DNA from: Pontibacter sp. Tf4
Lineage (GTDB): Bacteria; Bacteroidota; Bacteroidia; Cytophagales; Hymenobacteraceae
Assembly (NCBI RefSeq): GCF_014212495.1
Contig: NZ_JACKZC010000007.1
Span: forward strand, 248,001 to 312,000
Length of the DNA: 64,000 bases
Reading direction: 5' to 3'
The notes beneath the pieces are model-generated. The model did not search any database. It was not told the origin of the DNA and saw nothing but the letters and a program-made list of their open reading frames with translations. Below, piece after piece: positions 9,398 through 17,604 of the stretch (the stretch's first letter is position 1; the number at the start of each line of letters is the position of its first letter). Position numbers and translations under genes: made by a program.

Positions 9398-10792
9398 CTA
9401 CACTTTTTCTAAAATATTTTTGATAGGCTGCACTAAGGTATCAATATCTCCGGCTCCAACGGTTGCCAACACGTCAAAATCAAGGTTTAGAGCCAAATTA
9501 TCCACAATTTCGGCTTTGGTTATCAACGATTTTGCCGGGCACGAAATCCGTTCCAACAGCATCTCTGAGGTTACTCCCGGTATAGGTTTCTCACGGGCCG
9601 GATAAATATCCAGCAATACCACTTCATCGGCCCTGCTCAGGCTCTCTGCAAACCCCTCTGCGAAGTCGCGGGTGCGCGTGAACAAGTGCGGCTGAAATAT
9701 CACTTTAATCCGTTTGTCCGGGTAAAGTGCGCGCACCGATTTCATAAAGGCATCGATCTCTTTCGGGTGATGCGCATAGTCGTCGATGTAGACTTTTTCC
9801 TTGCCTTCATACACAAACTCAAAGCGGCGCTTTACCCCTTTGTAGTCCTGCACTCCACTACGTATCTGCTCCACAGGCACTTGCAGAATCTGAGCTACCA
9901 GTATGGCTGCCAGCGCATTCTCGGCATTATGAAAACCAGGCACTCCCAGCGCCAGCGAACCTATGTTACCGAAGGGGCTTTTTATGTCGAAATTAAACCA
10001 GCGTCCTTCAATGCTAAGATTCTGAATACAAGCATCTCCGGCATCAAAACTATAGTTTACTACCTGCACGCCCGGCTGTATATGCGCCGTTAGCCGCGGG
10101 TCTATTTTGCTGTTGATGAACAGGTAACCGCCCGGCTTTATCTGGCTGATGAATTTCTGGAATGTGCGGATCAACTCTTCGCCGTCGCCATAAATATCCA
10201 GGTGGTCCGGGTCTGCGGACGTAACTATAGCAATGTCCGGGTAAAGAGTCAGGAACGAACGATCGTATTCATCAGCTTCCACAACTACCAATTCCTGTTC
10301 CTGCTCGCCTTTGCTTATAAGCAGGTTAGAATTGATGTTCGTAGCAATCCCACCCAAAAACGCTGAAGCATCTACGCCGGCATGGTGCAGCAACTGCGTT
10401 ACCATCGAAGACGTGGTAGTTTTGCCATGCGTGCCGGCCACGGCAATTGTATAGGCATTAGCCGTAATGATGCCCAGTACTTCGGAGCGTTTTTTTATAG
10501 TATAGCCCTGTTCTTTCAGGTAATTCCACTCCGCATGCTCGGCAGGAATGGCTGGGGTAAGAACCACCAATGTATTTTCCTTGTCCCCTAAAATCTCCTG
10601 TGGCAGGTTAGCAATAGCATCCTCATAATGCACCTTTATGCCTTCCTTCTCCAGTGCCTGGGTAAGCGGGGTACGGGTTCTGTCGTATCCCCAAACCGGA
10701 AAACCTTTTGCATGGAACCACCGGGCAATCGCGCTCATACCAATGCCGCCAATGCCTAAGAAGTAGATATACTTATAGTCTTCCAGTCTCAC
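9398..10792 (-). CDS. murC: UDP-N-acetylmuramate--L-alanine ligase
   Basis: Adds L-alanine to UDP-MurNAc, the first peptide step of cytoplasmic peptidoglycan synthesis. The 464-residue protein has the N-terminal dinucleotide-like motif GIGGIGMSAIA (about 13-23), the Mur-ligase P-loop GTHGKTTTSSM (about 118) and the DDYAHHPKEID segment typical of MurC. It starts with GTG, which overlaps the murG stop as GTGA, showing translational coupling. Confidence 0.96.
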   Translation of the reverse strand: MRLEDYKYIYFLGIGGIGMSAIARWFHAKGFPVWGYDRTRTPLTQALEKEGIKVHYEDAIANLPQEILGDKENTLVVLTPAIPAEHAEWNYLKEQGYTIKKRSEVLGIITANAYTIAVAGTHGKTTTSSMVTQLLHHAGVDASAFLGGIATNINSNLLISKGEQEQELVVVEADEYDRSFLTLYPDIAIVTSADPDHLDIYGDGEELIRTFQKFISQIKPGGYLFINSKIDPRLTAHIQPGVQVVNYSFDAGDACIQNLSIEGRWFNFDIKSPFGNIGSLALGVPGFHNAENALAAILVAQILQVPVEQIRSGVQDYKGVKRRFEFVYEGKEKVYIDDYAHHPKEIDAFMKSVRALYPDKRIKVIFQPHLFTRTRDFAEGFAESLSRADEVVLLDIYPAREKPIPGVTSEMLLERISCPAKSLITKAEIVDNLALNLDFDVLATVGAGDIDTLVQPIKNILEKV

Positions 10793-11901
10793 TTTATCAA
10801 CTTTACAAGTTCGTTCACAATATCGGCAGCCGCGTTTGGGCGAGCCATTTTAGCTATATTCTGCGCCAGGCGTTTCTGCTCCTGCTCGTCGTTAGCCAGT
10901 GCTATAGTTACCGGAAGCAGGTTCTGAGCTGCTTCAACATCACGTACCAGAATAGCTGCATGCTGCTGCACCAGGGCCATGGCGTTTTTCGTCTGATGAT
11001 CTTCAGCAACATTCGGCGATGGTACCAGGATGCATGGTTTAGCTGCCAGGCATAATTCTGAAATAGATAGTGCTCCGGCTCTGGAAACTACCACATCGGC
11101 AGCCGCATAAGCCAGGTCCATACGCTTAATAAAATCAAAGGCACGAACGCCCTTATCGGTATAGTTCTGCTCCAGCTCTTTAGCGGTAGCATAAAATCCT
11201 TTTCCTGTCTGCCAGATCAGCTGAAAACCTGCTTCAGCAATTTGTTCCAGGCCGGCGGCTATACTCTGGTTTATAGTTCGGGCGCCTAAGCTTCCGCCAA
11301 TCACCAGGATCGTTTTCTTTTCAGATGTCAGGCCAAAGTGCAGTAGCGCTTCTCTCCTTTTCTCCGTCACATTCAGTATATCTTGGCGCACCGGGTTACC
11401 GGTCAGCACAAGTTTATCGGCCGGAAAGAAGCTCTCCATGTTCTCGTAAGCCACACACACCTTTGCAACACGCTTGGCCAGCAGTTTATTGGTAATACCG
11501 GCATAGGAATTCTGCTCCTGGATAAGGGCTGGAATACCCTGCGCAGTAGCCGCATACAATAGCGGACCACTGGCGTAACCACCCACACCCACTACCGCGT
11601 CTGGTTTAAAATCCTTTATGATCTTATGCGATGCACGCACACTCGACAACACTTTAAGCGGGAACGACAGGTTATCCAATGTCAGTCGGCGCTGCAGTCC
11701 ACTTATCCAGAGGCCTACAATTTTGTAGCCAGCTTCTGGCACGCGTGTCATCTCCATACGGCCTTTGGCACCCACAAACAGTATCTCCGAATCAGGGCTG
11801 ATGGCCTTGATCTGGTTGGCAATGGCCACAGCCGGGTAAATATGCCCGCCGGTGCCCCCACCGCTGATAATGATGCGATATGGTCTGTGAGACTTAGGCA
11901 T
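10789..11901 (-). CDS. murG: UDP-GlcNAc:lipid I N-acetylglucosaminyltransferase
   Basis: Converts lipid I to lipid II at the inner face of the membrane. The GT-B fold protein of 370 residues has ISGGGTGGHIYPA (about 12-24) at its N-terminus and the C-terminal nucleotide-sugar site with SRAGALSISELCLAAKP and the PSPNVAEDHQ loop. Its start overlaps the ftsW end by 8 bp and its stop overlaps murC. Confidence 0.96.
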   Translation of the reverse strand: MPKSHRPYRIIISGGGTGGHIYPAVAIANQIKAISPDSEILFVGAKGRMEMTRVPEAGYKIVGLWISGLQRRLTLDNLSFPLKVLSSVRASHKIIKDFKPDAVVGVGGYASGPLLYAATAQGIPALIQEQNSYAGITNKLLAKRVAKVCVAYENMESFFPADKLVLTGNPVRQDILNVTEKRREALLHFGLTSEKKTILVIGGSLGARTINQSIAAGLEQIAEAGFQLIWQTGKGFYATAKELEQNYTDKGVRAFDFIKRMDLAYAAADVVVSRAGALSISELCLAAKPCILVPSPNVAEDHQTKNAMALVQQHAAILVRDVEAAQNLLPVTIALANDEQEQKRLAQNIAKMARPNAAADIVNELVKLIK

Positions 11902-13057
11902 GTGCCGGAATTTTAGCGTTTATATCAGGTGCGCCTACGGCAGCACGTGTAACTTCTCTGTCGGTGCGGCTCACACTCAGGATGATACCCAGCGAAAGGC
12001 CGGTAAAGATCAGCGATGTACCACCCATACTTAAAAGCGGCAGTGGCAGACCTGTGATCGGGCCCAGTCCAACAGCTACCCCCATGTTTATCATTCCCTG
12101 AATAACCAGACTAAAGCTCAGGCCTGCCGAAAGCAATCCGCCAAATGCGCCTGTACTGTTTACCACCGTAACCATGCCTCTATAGAGTAACGCCAGGTAC
12201 AAAAACAGCACCGCTGCACCGCCCCAAAGGCCATATTCTTCTATAATGATCGCAAAAATAAAATCTGAGTAAGGGTGCGGCAGAATATCGCGCTGGTCGC
12301 TGTTCCCCGGGCCCTTCCCCACCACGCCACCGGTTGCAATGGCGATATAGGATTGCTCCAACTGAAACGGTGTTTCCGATTTATCTAAAAATGCCTCGAC
12401 ACGACTAACGGCCGTGCCCAAACGCTGACCAACTGCCAGCGCACCGCCACCTACAATGATCACAATGAAAAACACCGTCATCAGGTACTTGAAAGGTACA
12501 CGGCCGATAAACATCAGCAGCATACAGGTAGCAAAAAGCAGTATAGCTGTTGAAGTGTTCGTCAAGGCAATCAGGGCACAAATGGCCACCGTCCAGATCA
12601 GCATCGGTACCAGCGTTTTTCGCCAGTCTTTTACCTGTAGCTGAACCTTCGCCAACATACTTGCCAGGTAAGAGATCAGGGCCAGCTTTGCCAAATCCGA
12701 AGGCTGGAAAGTCTGGTTGATAACCGGGATCGTGATCCAGCGGGACGCATCGTTGATGTTGGAACCCCAGAAGAAAGCAAACAGCAGCAAGGGAACCGAA
12801 ATGATAAGGGCTACCAACGATAGTCGGGAGTAATATCTATAGTTGATCTTATGCGCCGCCCACATACACGCAAGCCCCACAAAAATCAGGGAAGAGTGCT
12901 TCAGCAGGAAGTACTCTGTGTTTCCGTCGTATGATTTATAAGCAAGCGTACCTGTAGCCGAATACACCACCGCCACGCTTATCAGCGAGAACATCAAGAC
13001 GATACCCCATAAAACGGGATCACCCTGCAGGTTTTTCTGTAACCACTGCTTTACCAT
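11894..13057 (-). CDS. ftsW: Lipid II polymerase FtsW (SEDS family)
   Basis: Septal peptidoglycan glycosyltransferase that works with FtsI. The 387-residue protein has about ten hydrophobic segments. SEDS signatures include WITIPVINQTFQPSDLAKLAL and the C-terminal GPITGLPLPLLSMGGTSL loop. RodA is the main alternative, but its place in the dcw cluster between murD and murG argues for FtsW. Confidence 0.93.
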   Translation of the reverse strand: MVKQWLQKNLQGDPVLWGIVLMFSLISVAVVYSATGTLAYKSYDGNTEYFLLKHSSLIFVGLACMWAAHKINYRYYSRLSLVALIISVPLLLFAFFWGSNINDASRWITIPVINQTFQPSDLAKLALISYLASMLAKVQLQVKDWRKTLVPMLIWTVAICALIALTNTSTAILLFATCMLLMFIGRVPFKYLMTVFFIVIIVGGGALAVGQRLGTAVSRVEAFLDKSETPFQLEQSYIAIATGGVVGKGPGNSDQRDILPHPYSDFIFAIIIEEYGLWGGAAVLFLYLALLYRGMVTVVNSTGAFGGLLSAGLSFSLVIQGMINMGVAVGLGPITGLPLPLLSMGGTSLIFTGLSLGIILSVSRTDREVTRAAVGAPDINAKIPAHA

Positions 13058-13081
13058 ACCTTTGGCTAAAAATTGTGTCTC

Positions 13082-14428
13082 TTACTTCTCTAAAACTATT
13101 TTCTCAACGGCCTCTTTAAAGCGCTCGCCCCTGTGCTCATAATTGTTGAACAGGTCGAAGCTGGCACAAGCCGGTGACAACAGCACCACATCGCCGGGCA
13201 CTGCCAGTAATTTGGCCATGCGCACAGCATATTCTATCGAGTCTGTTTCGGCAATGATTGGCACCACTTTGTTAAAAGAGCGCTCCAGTTTTTTGTTATC
13301 CTTGCCCAGGCAGATCAGCACTTTCACTTTTTCGCGGGCCAGTGGCTCCAGCGTACTATAGTCGTTGCCTTTATCCACACCGCCGGCAATCCAAATGATC
13401 GGCTGTTTGATGCCTTCCAGCGCGTACCAAACTGCTTCCACGTTAGTGGCTTTGGAGTCGTTGATGTAACTCACATCTTTGGCTACACCTACCAATTGCA
13501 AACGATGGTCAGCATTCCGGAATGTTTCCAGCGCCTTAACTATAGTTTCATCCGGCACCTGCAGCAACTTGGCTACTGCCACAGCCGCCATGGTATTGTA
13601 CTGGTTATGCTTCCCGATCAGGCTCGACTTCGACGTATCTATAGTTGCTTCTGATGTTCCAAGGGCTAATGCTATAGTTGAGCCTTGGTATGTTACTTTT
13701 GCATTTGCTGCCCCTTCCAGCGAAAACGGTATAGTTGTACCGCCAAAGGCAGCCGAATCAAATGCTTTCAGAATATTCTGATCATCTGCATTGTAAATAA
13801 AATAATCGCTTCCGGTCATATTCTGCGCTACGCGCATTTTTGAGGCCGCATAGTTATCCATACTATAGCCGTAGCGGTCTAAATGGTCGGGCGTGATGTT
13901 CAGCAGCACTGCAATGTGCGCTTTAAACTGGTACATATTGTCCAGCTGAAAGCTGCTCAGTTCCACTACATAGTAATCGTGCTTATCGTCGATCACTTTC
14001 TCGGCCAGGCTCTCGCCTATGTTACCGGCCAATCCCACATTCAGACCAGCACTTTTTAGCAAGTGATAGGTCAGCAGCGTGGTCGTAGTTTTGCCGTTGG
14101 TGCCTGTAATGCAGATAAATTTTGCATTGGTATAGCGGCCTGCAAACTCTATCTCAGAGATGACCGGAATCTGCTTTTTGGCTGCTTCCTGTATAATTGC
14201 AGCTTTATCAGGAATGCCAGGACTTTTAATGATCTCGTTAGCATCTAATATCTTGGTTAGGGTGTGTGTACCTTCTTCAAAAGGAATAGCAGCAGTTGCC
14301 AGTTTGGCCTTATACTCGTCTTTGATCTGCCCCATATCCGACACAAACACCTCAAGCCCTTTGGCCTGTGCCAGTAATGCGGCTCCAACGCCACTTTCTC
14401 CCGCTCCAAGTATTGCTATTTTTTTCAT
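13082..14428 (-). CDS. murD: UDP-N-acetylmuramoylalanine--D-glutamate ligase
   Basis: Adds D-glutamate to UDP-MurNAc-L-Ala. The start is taken at the ATG at 14426-14428 (MKKIAILGAGESGVG), because the 12 codons upstream read through a flanking inverted repeat and match no family sequence; this gives 448 residues, normal for MurD. The P-loop is CITGTNGKTTTTLL, and the C-terminal domain has LLSPACASFDLFNNYEHRGE, the MurD signature. Gap of 24 bp to ftsW. Confidence 0.95.
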   Translation of the reverse strand: MKKIAILGAGESGVGAALLAQAKGLEVFVSDMGQIKDEYKAKLATAAIPFEEGTHTLTKILDANEIIKSPGIPDKAAIIQEAAKKQIPVISEIEFAGRYTNAKFICITGTNGKTTTTLLTYHLLKSAGLNVGLAGNIGESLAEKVIDDKHDYYVVELSSFQLDNMYQFKAHIAVLLNITPDHLDRYGYSMDNYAASKMRVAQNMTGSDYFIYNADDQNILKAFDSAAFGGTTIPFSLEGAANAKVTYQGSTIALALGTSEATIDTSKSSLIGKHNQYNTMAAVAVAKLLQVPDETIVKALETFRNADHRLQLVGVAKDVSYINDSKATNVEAVWYALEGIKQPIIWIAGGVDKGNDYSTLEPLAREKVKVLICLGKDNKKLERSFNKVVPIIAETDSIEYAVRMAKLLAVPGDVVLLSPACASFDLFNNYEHRGERFKEAVEKIVLEK

Positions 14429-14430
14429 AG

Positions 14431-14880
14431 TTATTAGTTGTTGGTTATTGGTTGTTGGTAACAACTATAACCCTCTGTAATATTTTATAAAGCCATTTAG
14501 AAGCTTTTTACAAACCAGAATTTCTTCTAATGCTGTTTTAAGCTGCTCATCATTTATATATTCCAGGTCAGCGGCAACATACAGTTGCGTTTCAACTTCA
14601 TAAAGCGAACCTCTTGATATATGAAAAAAGTTAATCGCATCCTTCGCATGTTGCCTTCCACAACCTTCTGCGATATTAGATGGTACTGAAACTGCTGCAC
14701 TTCTTACCTGAGCTGTTAATCCAAAAATTTCTTCTCTTGGAAATTTCTGCGAGAGTTGATATACTCTTTTCACTAATGCTCTCCCCCTTGTCCATACTTC
14801 AAGGTTTGTATAGCTCCTACCTCCAGCTACTTCCATTCACAAACTAAATAATCCAACAACCAGTAACTAACAACTAATAA
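14431..14880. mobile_element. Candidate 450-bp element: inverted repeats around a four-helix-bundle gene
   Basis: Two AT-rich 28-bp arms, 14431-14458 and 14853-14880, are inverted copies with 26 of 28 positions matching (outer word TTATTAGTTGTT). They enclose the four-helix-bundle gene and sit exactly between murD and mraY, which are normally adjacent or separated by murF. No transposase is encoded. S23/IVP proteins are known from intervening sequences bounded by inverted repeats in some bacterial 23S rRNAs; the parallel with this protein-coding operon is an inference. Confidence 0.6.
14465..14836 (-). CDS. Four-helix bundle protein (S23 / 23S rRNA intervening-sequence protein family)
   Basis: A 123-residue protein with the family hallmarks in order: NLEVWTRGRALVKRVYQL (helix 1), FPREEIFGLTAQVRSAAVS then PSNIAEGCGR (helix 2 and connecting loop), FFHISRGSLYEVETQL (helix 3) and a C-terminal helix. 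Family members form pentameric four-helix barrels with a basic surface; Avd of diversity-generating retroelements is a relative. No reverse transcriptase or rRNA is nearby. It is on the same strand as the dcw genes, so it would be transcribed with them. Its own flanking inverted repeats suggest it arrived as a unit. Cellular role unknown. Confidence 0.88.
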   Translation of the reverse strand: MEVAGGRSYTNLEVWTRGRALVKRVYQLSQKFPREEIFGLTAQVRSAAVSVPSNIAEGCGRQHAKDAINFFHISRGSLYEVETQLYVAADLEYINDEQLKTALEEILVCKKLLNGFIKYYRGL

Positions 14881-16101
14881 CTACCTAAGCTTCAGCGTAG
14901 CTAAGGTCAAAATTGCCAGCATAATGCCTACAATCCAGAAACGCCCTACAATCTTAGATTCGTGGTAACCCAGCTTCTGGTAATGGTGGTGCAGCGGCGA
15001 CATTTTAAAGATGCGGCGTCCTTCACCATACTTCTTTTTGGTATACTTAAAGTAACTCACTTGCAACATCACTGACAGGTTCTCTATCAGGAAAATGCCG
15101 CATAAGATTGGGATAAGCAGCTCTTTACGAACTATAAGTGCCAGCACGGCAATGATACCGCCAATAGAAAGGCTACCGGTATCGCCCATGAATACCTGCG
15201 CCGGATAAGTATTATACCACAGGAAACCCACACACGCTCCCACAAAAGCCAGACAGAAAATGGTCAGCTCACCGGAGTTCGGGATAAACATAATATCCAG
15301 GTAATCGGCGAAAATGGTGTTACCGGAAACCCATGCAAAAATAGCCAGTGTTAAACCGATGATCGCTGAGGTACCTGCTGCCAGGCCATCGATACCGTCA
15401 GTAATGTTTGCACCGTTTGATACGGCTGTGATCACAAGGATCACGAACGGGATGTACAGGTAACAGGACCAGTTCTGGAACAGCGGGCCGGCAAAAGCAA
15501 ACAGGTTGCAGTAATCGAGCTCGTTGTTTTTACGGAACGGAATAGTGGTGATCATGCTGTGCACATCTACATAATGGCGCGACGCATTTACGGCCGATGT
15601 ACTGCCATCTGCAAAAATATACTGGCGCACCACCACGTCGTCGTTAAAGTAAAGCGTAAGGCCAACTATAAGCCCTAAGCCCACCTGACCTAAAATCTTA
15701 AAACGACCAGCCAGCCCTTCCTTGTTCTTTCTGAAAACCTTGATGTAATCATCCAGAAAGCCGATAATACCCAGCCAAACAGTGGATACCAGCATCAGGA
15801 TAATGTAAATATTATCAAGGCGGGCGAACAATAGTGTGGGAACAAGTATAGCCAGCAGAATGATGAGACCACCCATCGTTGGTGTACCTTTCTTCTCCAG
15901 CTGCCCCTCCAGGCCAAGGTCACGGATGCTTTCGCCTACTTGCTTGCGCTGCAGCACTTTTATCAGCTTACCACCAAAAATCATGGCGATCAGCAGCGAA
16001 ACCAGCACGGCCATACCCGCACGGAAGGAAATGTATTGAAACACACCGGCCCCAAACAGATCATATTCCCGATCGAGGTATGTAAAAAGGTGGTATAGCA
16101 T
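14881..16101 (-). CDS. mraY: Phospho-N-acetylmuramoyl-pentapeptide-transferase
   Basis: Integral membrane enzyme that transfers phospho-MurNAc-pentapeptide to undecaprenyl phosphate to give lipid I. The 406-residue protein has about ten transmembrane helices and the family motifs [18 protein letters not shown] (Asp pair), [15 protein letters not shown] and [11 protein letters not shown] (the HHH motif). It is somewhat longer than the E. coli enzyme because of an insertion around residues 160-200, common in Bacteroidota. 39 bp downstream of murE. Confidence 0.96.
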   Translation of the reverse strand: MLYHLFTYLDREYDLFGAGVFQYISFRAGMAVLVSLLIAMIFGGKLIKVLQRKQVGESIRDLGLEGQLEKKGTPTMGGLIILLAILVPTLLFARLDNIYIILMLVSTVWLGIIGFLDDYIKVFRKNKEGLAGRFKILGQVGLGLIVGLTLYFNDDVVVRQYIFADGSTSAVNASRHYVDVHSMITTIPFRKNNELDYCNLFAFAGPLFQNWSCYLYIPFVILVITAVSNGANITDGIDGLAAGTSAIIGLTLAIFAWVSGNTIFADYLDIMFIPNSGELTIFCLAFVGACVGFLWYNTYPAQVFMGDTGSLSIGGIIAVLALIVRKELLIPILCGIFLIENLSVMLQVSYFKYTKKKYGEGRRIFKMSPLHHHYQKLGYHESKIVGRFWIVGIMLAILTLATLKLR

Positions 16102-16140
16102 TTACTTTATTCTTTACTCTTGGCTAAAAGTTATTTCTGT

Positions 16141-17604
16141 TTATTTCCCCAGTTGCTGAAAGGTTTCCTGCAGCACCTGTTTGTCATCAAAAGGATATTT
16201 CACCCCTTGTATTTCCTGGTAAGTCTCGTGGCCTTTGCCGGCTACCAGCACAATATCATTTGGTTCAGCCAGCATACAGGCTGTTTTTATAGCTTCTTTG
16301 CGGTCCAGCACCGACAGGGTTTTCTTGTAGTCCAGTGGCTTCACGCCTTTCTGCATGTCGGCCAGAATGGTTTGCGGCTCTTCAAAGCGCGGATTGTCAG
16401 ATGTCAGGATCACTTTATCGCTCAGGCGGCAGGCAATGTCAGCCATCACCGGGCGCTTGGCCGCATCGCGGTTACCGCCACAACCAACTATAGTTATCAC
16501 TTTCTGTAGCGGCGTCCGGATCTGTTGAATCGTATTTAACACATTCTCCAATGCATCCGGGGTGTGGGCATAGTCTATGATACCGGTTATCTGCGTATCC
16601 GAAACGATATAATCAAAGCGACCAGCAGCTGAATCCAAGGCAGAAAGTACCGTTAAGGTTTCTGTCGGGTCTTCGCCTAACAACACGGCCACACCATAAG
16701 CGCCAAGCAGGTTATAGGCGTTAAATGCGCCGATCAGCTTGCACCAGATCTCATTCCCATCAATCTCTAAATGCAGTCCCTGAATGGTGTTATCAATGAT
16801 ACGTGCCTTAAACTCTGTAGCCTTGCGCAGCGAGAACTCATGCACGCTGGCTTTGGTATTCTGTACCATTACGGCACCTCGTTTGTCATCTGCATTCACC
16901 AAAGCAAAGGCTGTCTTCGGCAGCATATCGAAGAAGGATTTCTTGGCCTTGATGTACTCGTCGAAGCTACCGTGGTAGTCCAGGTGGTCGTGGGTGATGT
17001 TGGTAAAAACGCCTCCGGCAAAAGTTAACCCGGCTACACGCTGCTGTACCATGGCATGCGAGCTTACTTCCATAAAGCAATGCGTGCAGCCTGCCTGTAC
17101 CATTTTTGCCAACAGTTCGTTCAGCGTTACCGCGTCCGGTGTGGTATGGGTAGCAGGTATAATTTTTTCGTCTATCTGATTCTGTACTGTAGAGAGTAAC
17201 CCTACATGGTAGCCCAGCTCACGGAAAAGCTTGTGCAGAAGGGTAACAGAGGTGGTTTTGCCATTGGTACCGGTTACACCTACCAGTTGTAGTTTTGCCG
17301 ATGGGTTATCGTAGAAATCAGAAGCCATTTGCCCCAATGCCTGCCCGCTATTTTTAACCAGCACGTAGGTTATAGTTGAAATCTTCTCTTCTGGAAGTTC
17401 TTCGCAAACTATAGCTGCAGCACCGGCCTCAGCTGCTTTTGTGATGTAAGCATGACCATCGGCCTGCACGCCACGAACGGCTACAAACAACACTCCTGCC
17501 TGCACCTTGCGGGAGTCAAAAGTGATGCTTTCAACAGCCACATCCAGCGGACCCACGGTGTCGAGCACCTGCACGTTTTGTAATATATTTTGCAGCAGCT
17601 GCAT
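16141..17604 (-). CDS. murE: UDP-MurNAc-L-Ala-D-Glu--2,6-diaminopimelate ligase
   Basis: Adds the third stem-peptide residue. The 487-residue protein has the P-loop GVTGTNGKTTSVTLL and the carbamylated-lysine region. The substrate-selecting motif is SDNPRFEEP; a DNPR core indicates meso-diaminopimelate rather than lysine. Its ATG overlaps the ftsI stop codon (TAATG). murF, which often follows murE, is not present in the cluster. Confidence 0.96.
   Translation of the reverse strand: MQLLQNILQNVQVLDTVGPLDVAVESITFDSRKVQAGVLFVAVRGVQADGHAYITKAAEAGAAAIVCEELPEEKISTITYVLVKNSGQALGQMASDFYDNPSAKLQLVGVTGTNGKTTSVTLLHKLFRELGYHVGLLSTVQNQIDEKIIPATHTTPDAVTLNELLAKMVQAGCTHCFMEVSSHAMVQQRVAGLTFAGGVFTNITHDHLDYHGSFDEYIKAKKSFFDMLPKTAFALVNADDKRGAVMVQNTKASVHEFSLRKATEFKARIIDNTIQGLHLEIDGNEIWCKLIGAFNAYNLLGAYGVAVLLGEDPTETLTVLSALDSAAGRFDYIVSDTQITGIIDYAHTPDALENVLNTIQQIRTPLQKVITIVGCGGNRDAAKRPVMADIACRLSDKVILTSDNPRFEEPQTILADMQKGVKPLDYKKTLSVLDRKEAIKTACMLAEPNDIVLVAGKGHETYQEIQGVKYPFDDKQVLQETFQQLGK

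Noticed and set aside
14429-14464. Upstream extension of murD (12 extra residues)
   Set aside because: It is translated inverted-repeat sequence; family alignment by eye starts at MKKIAILGAGESG.
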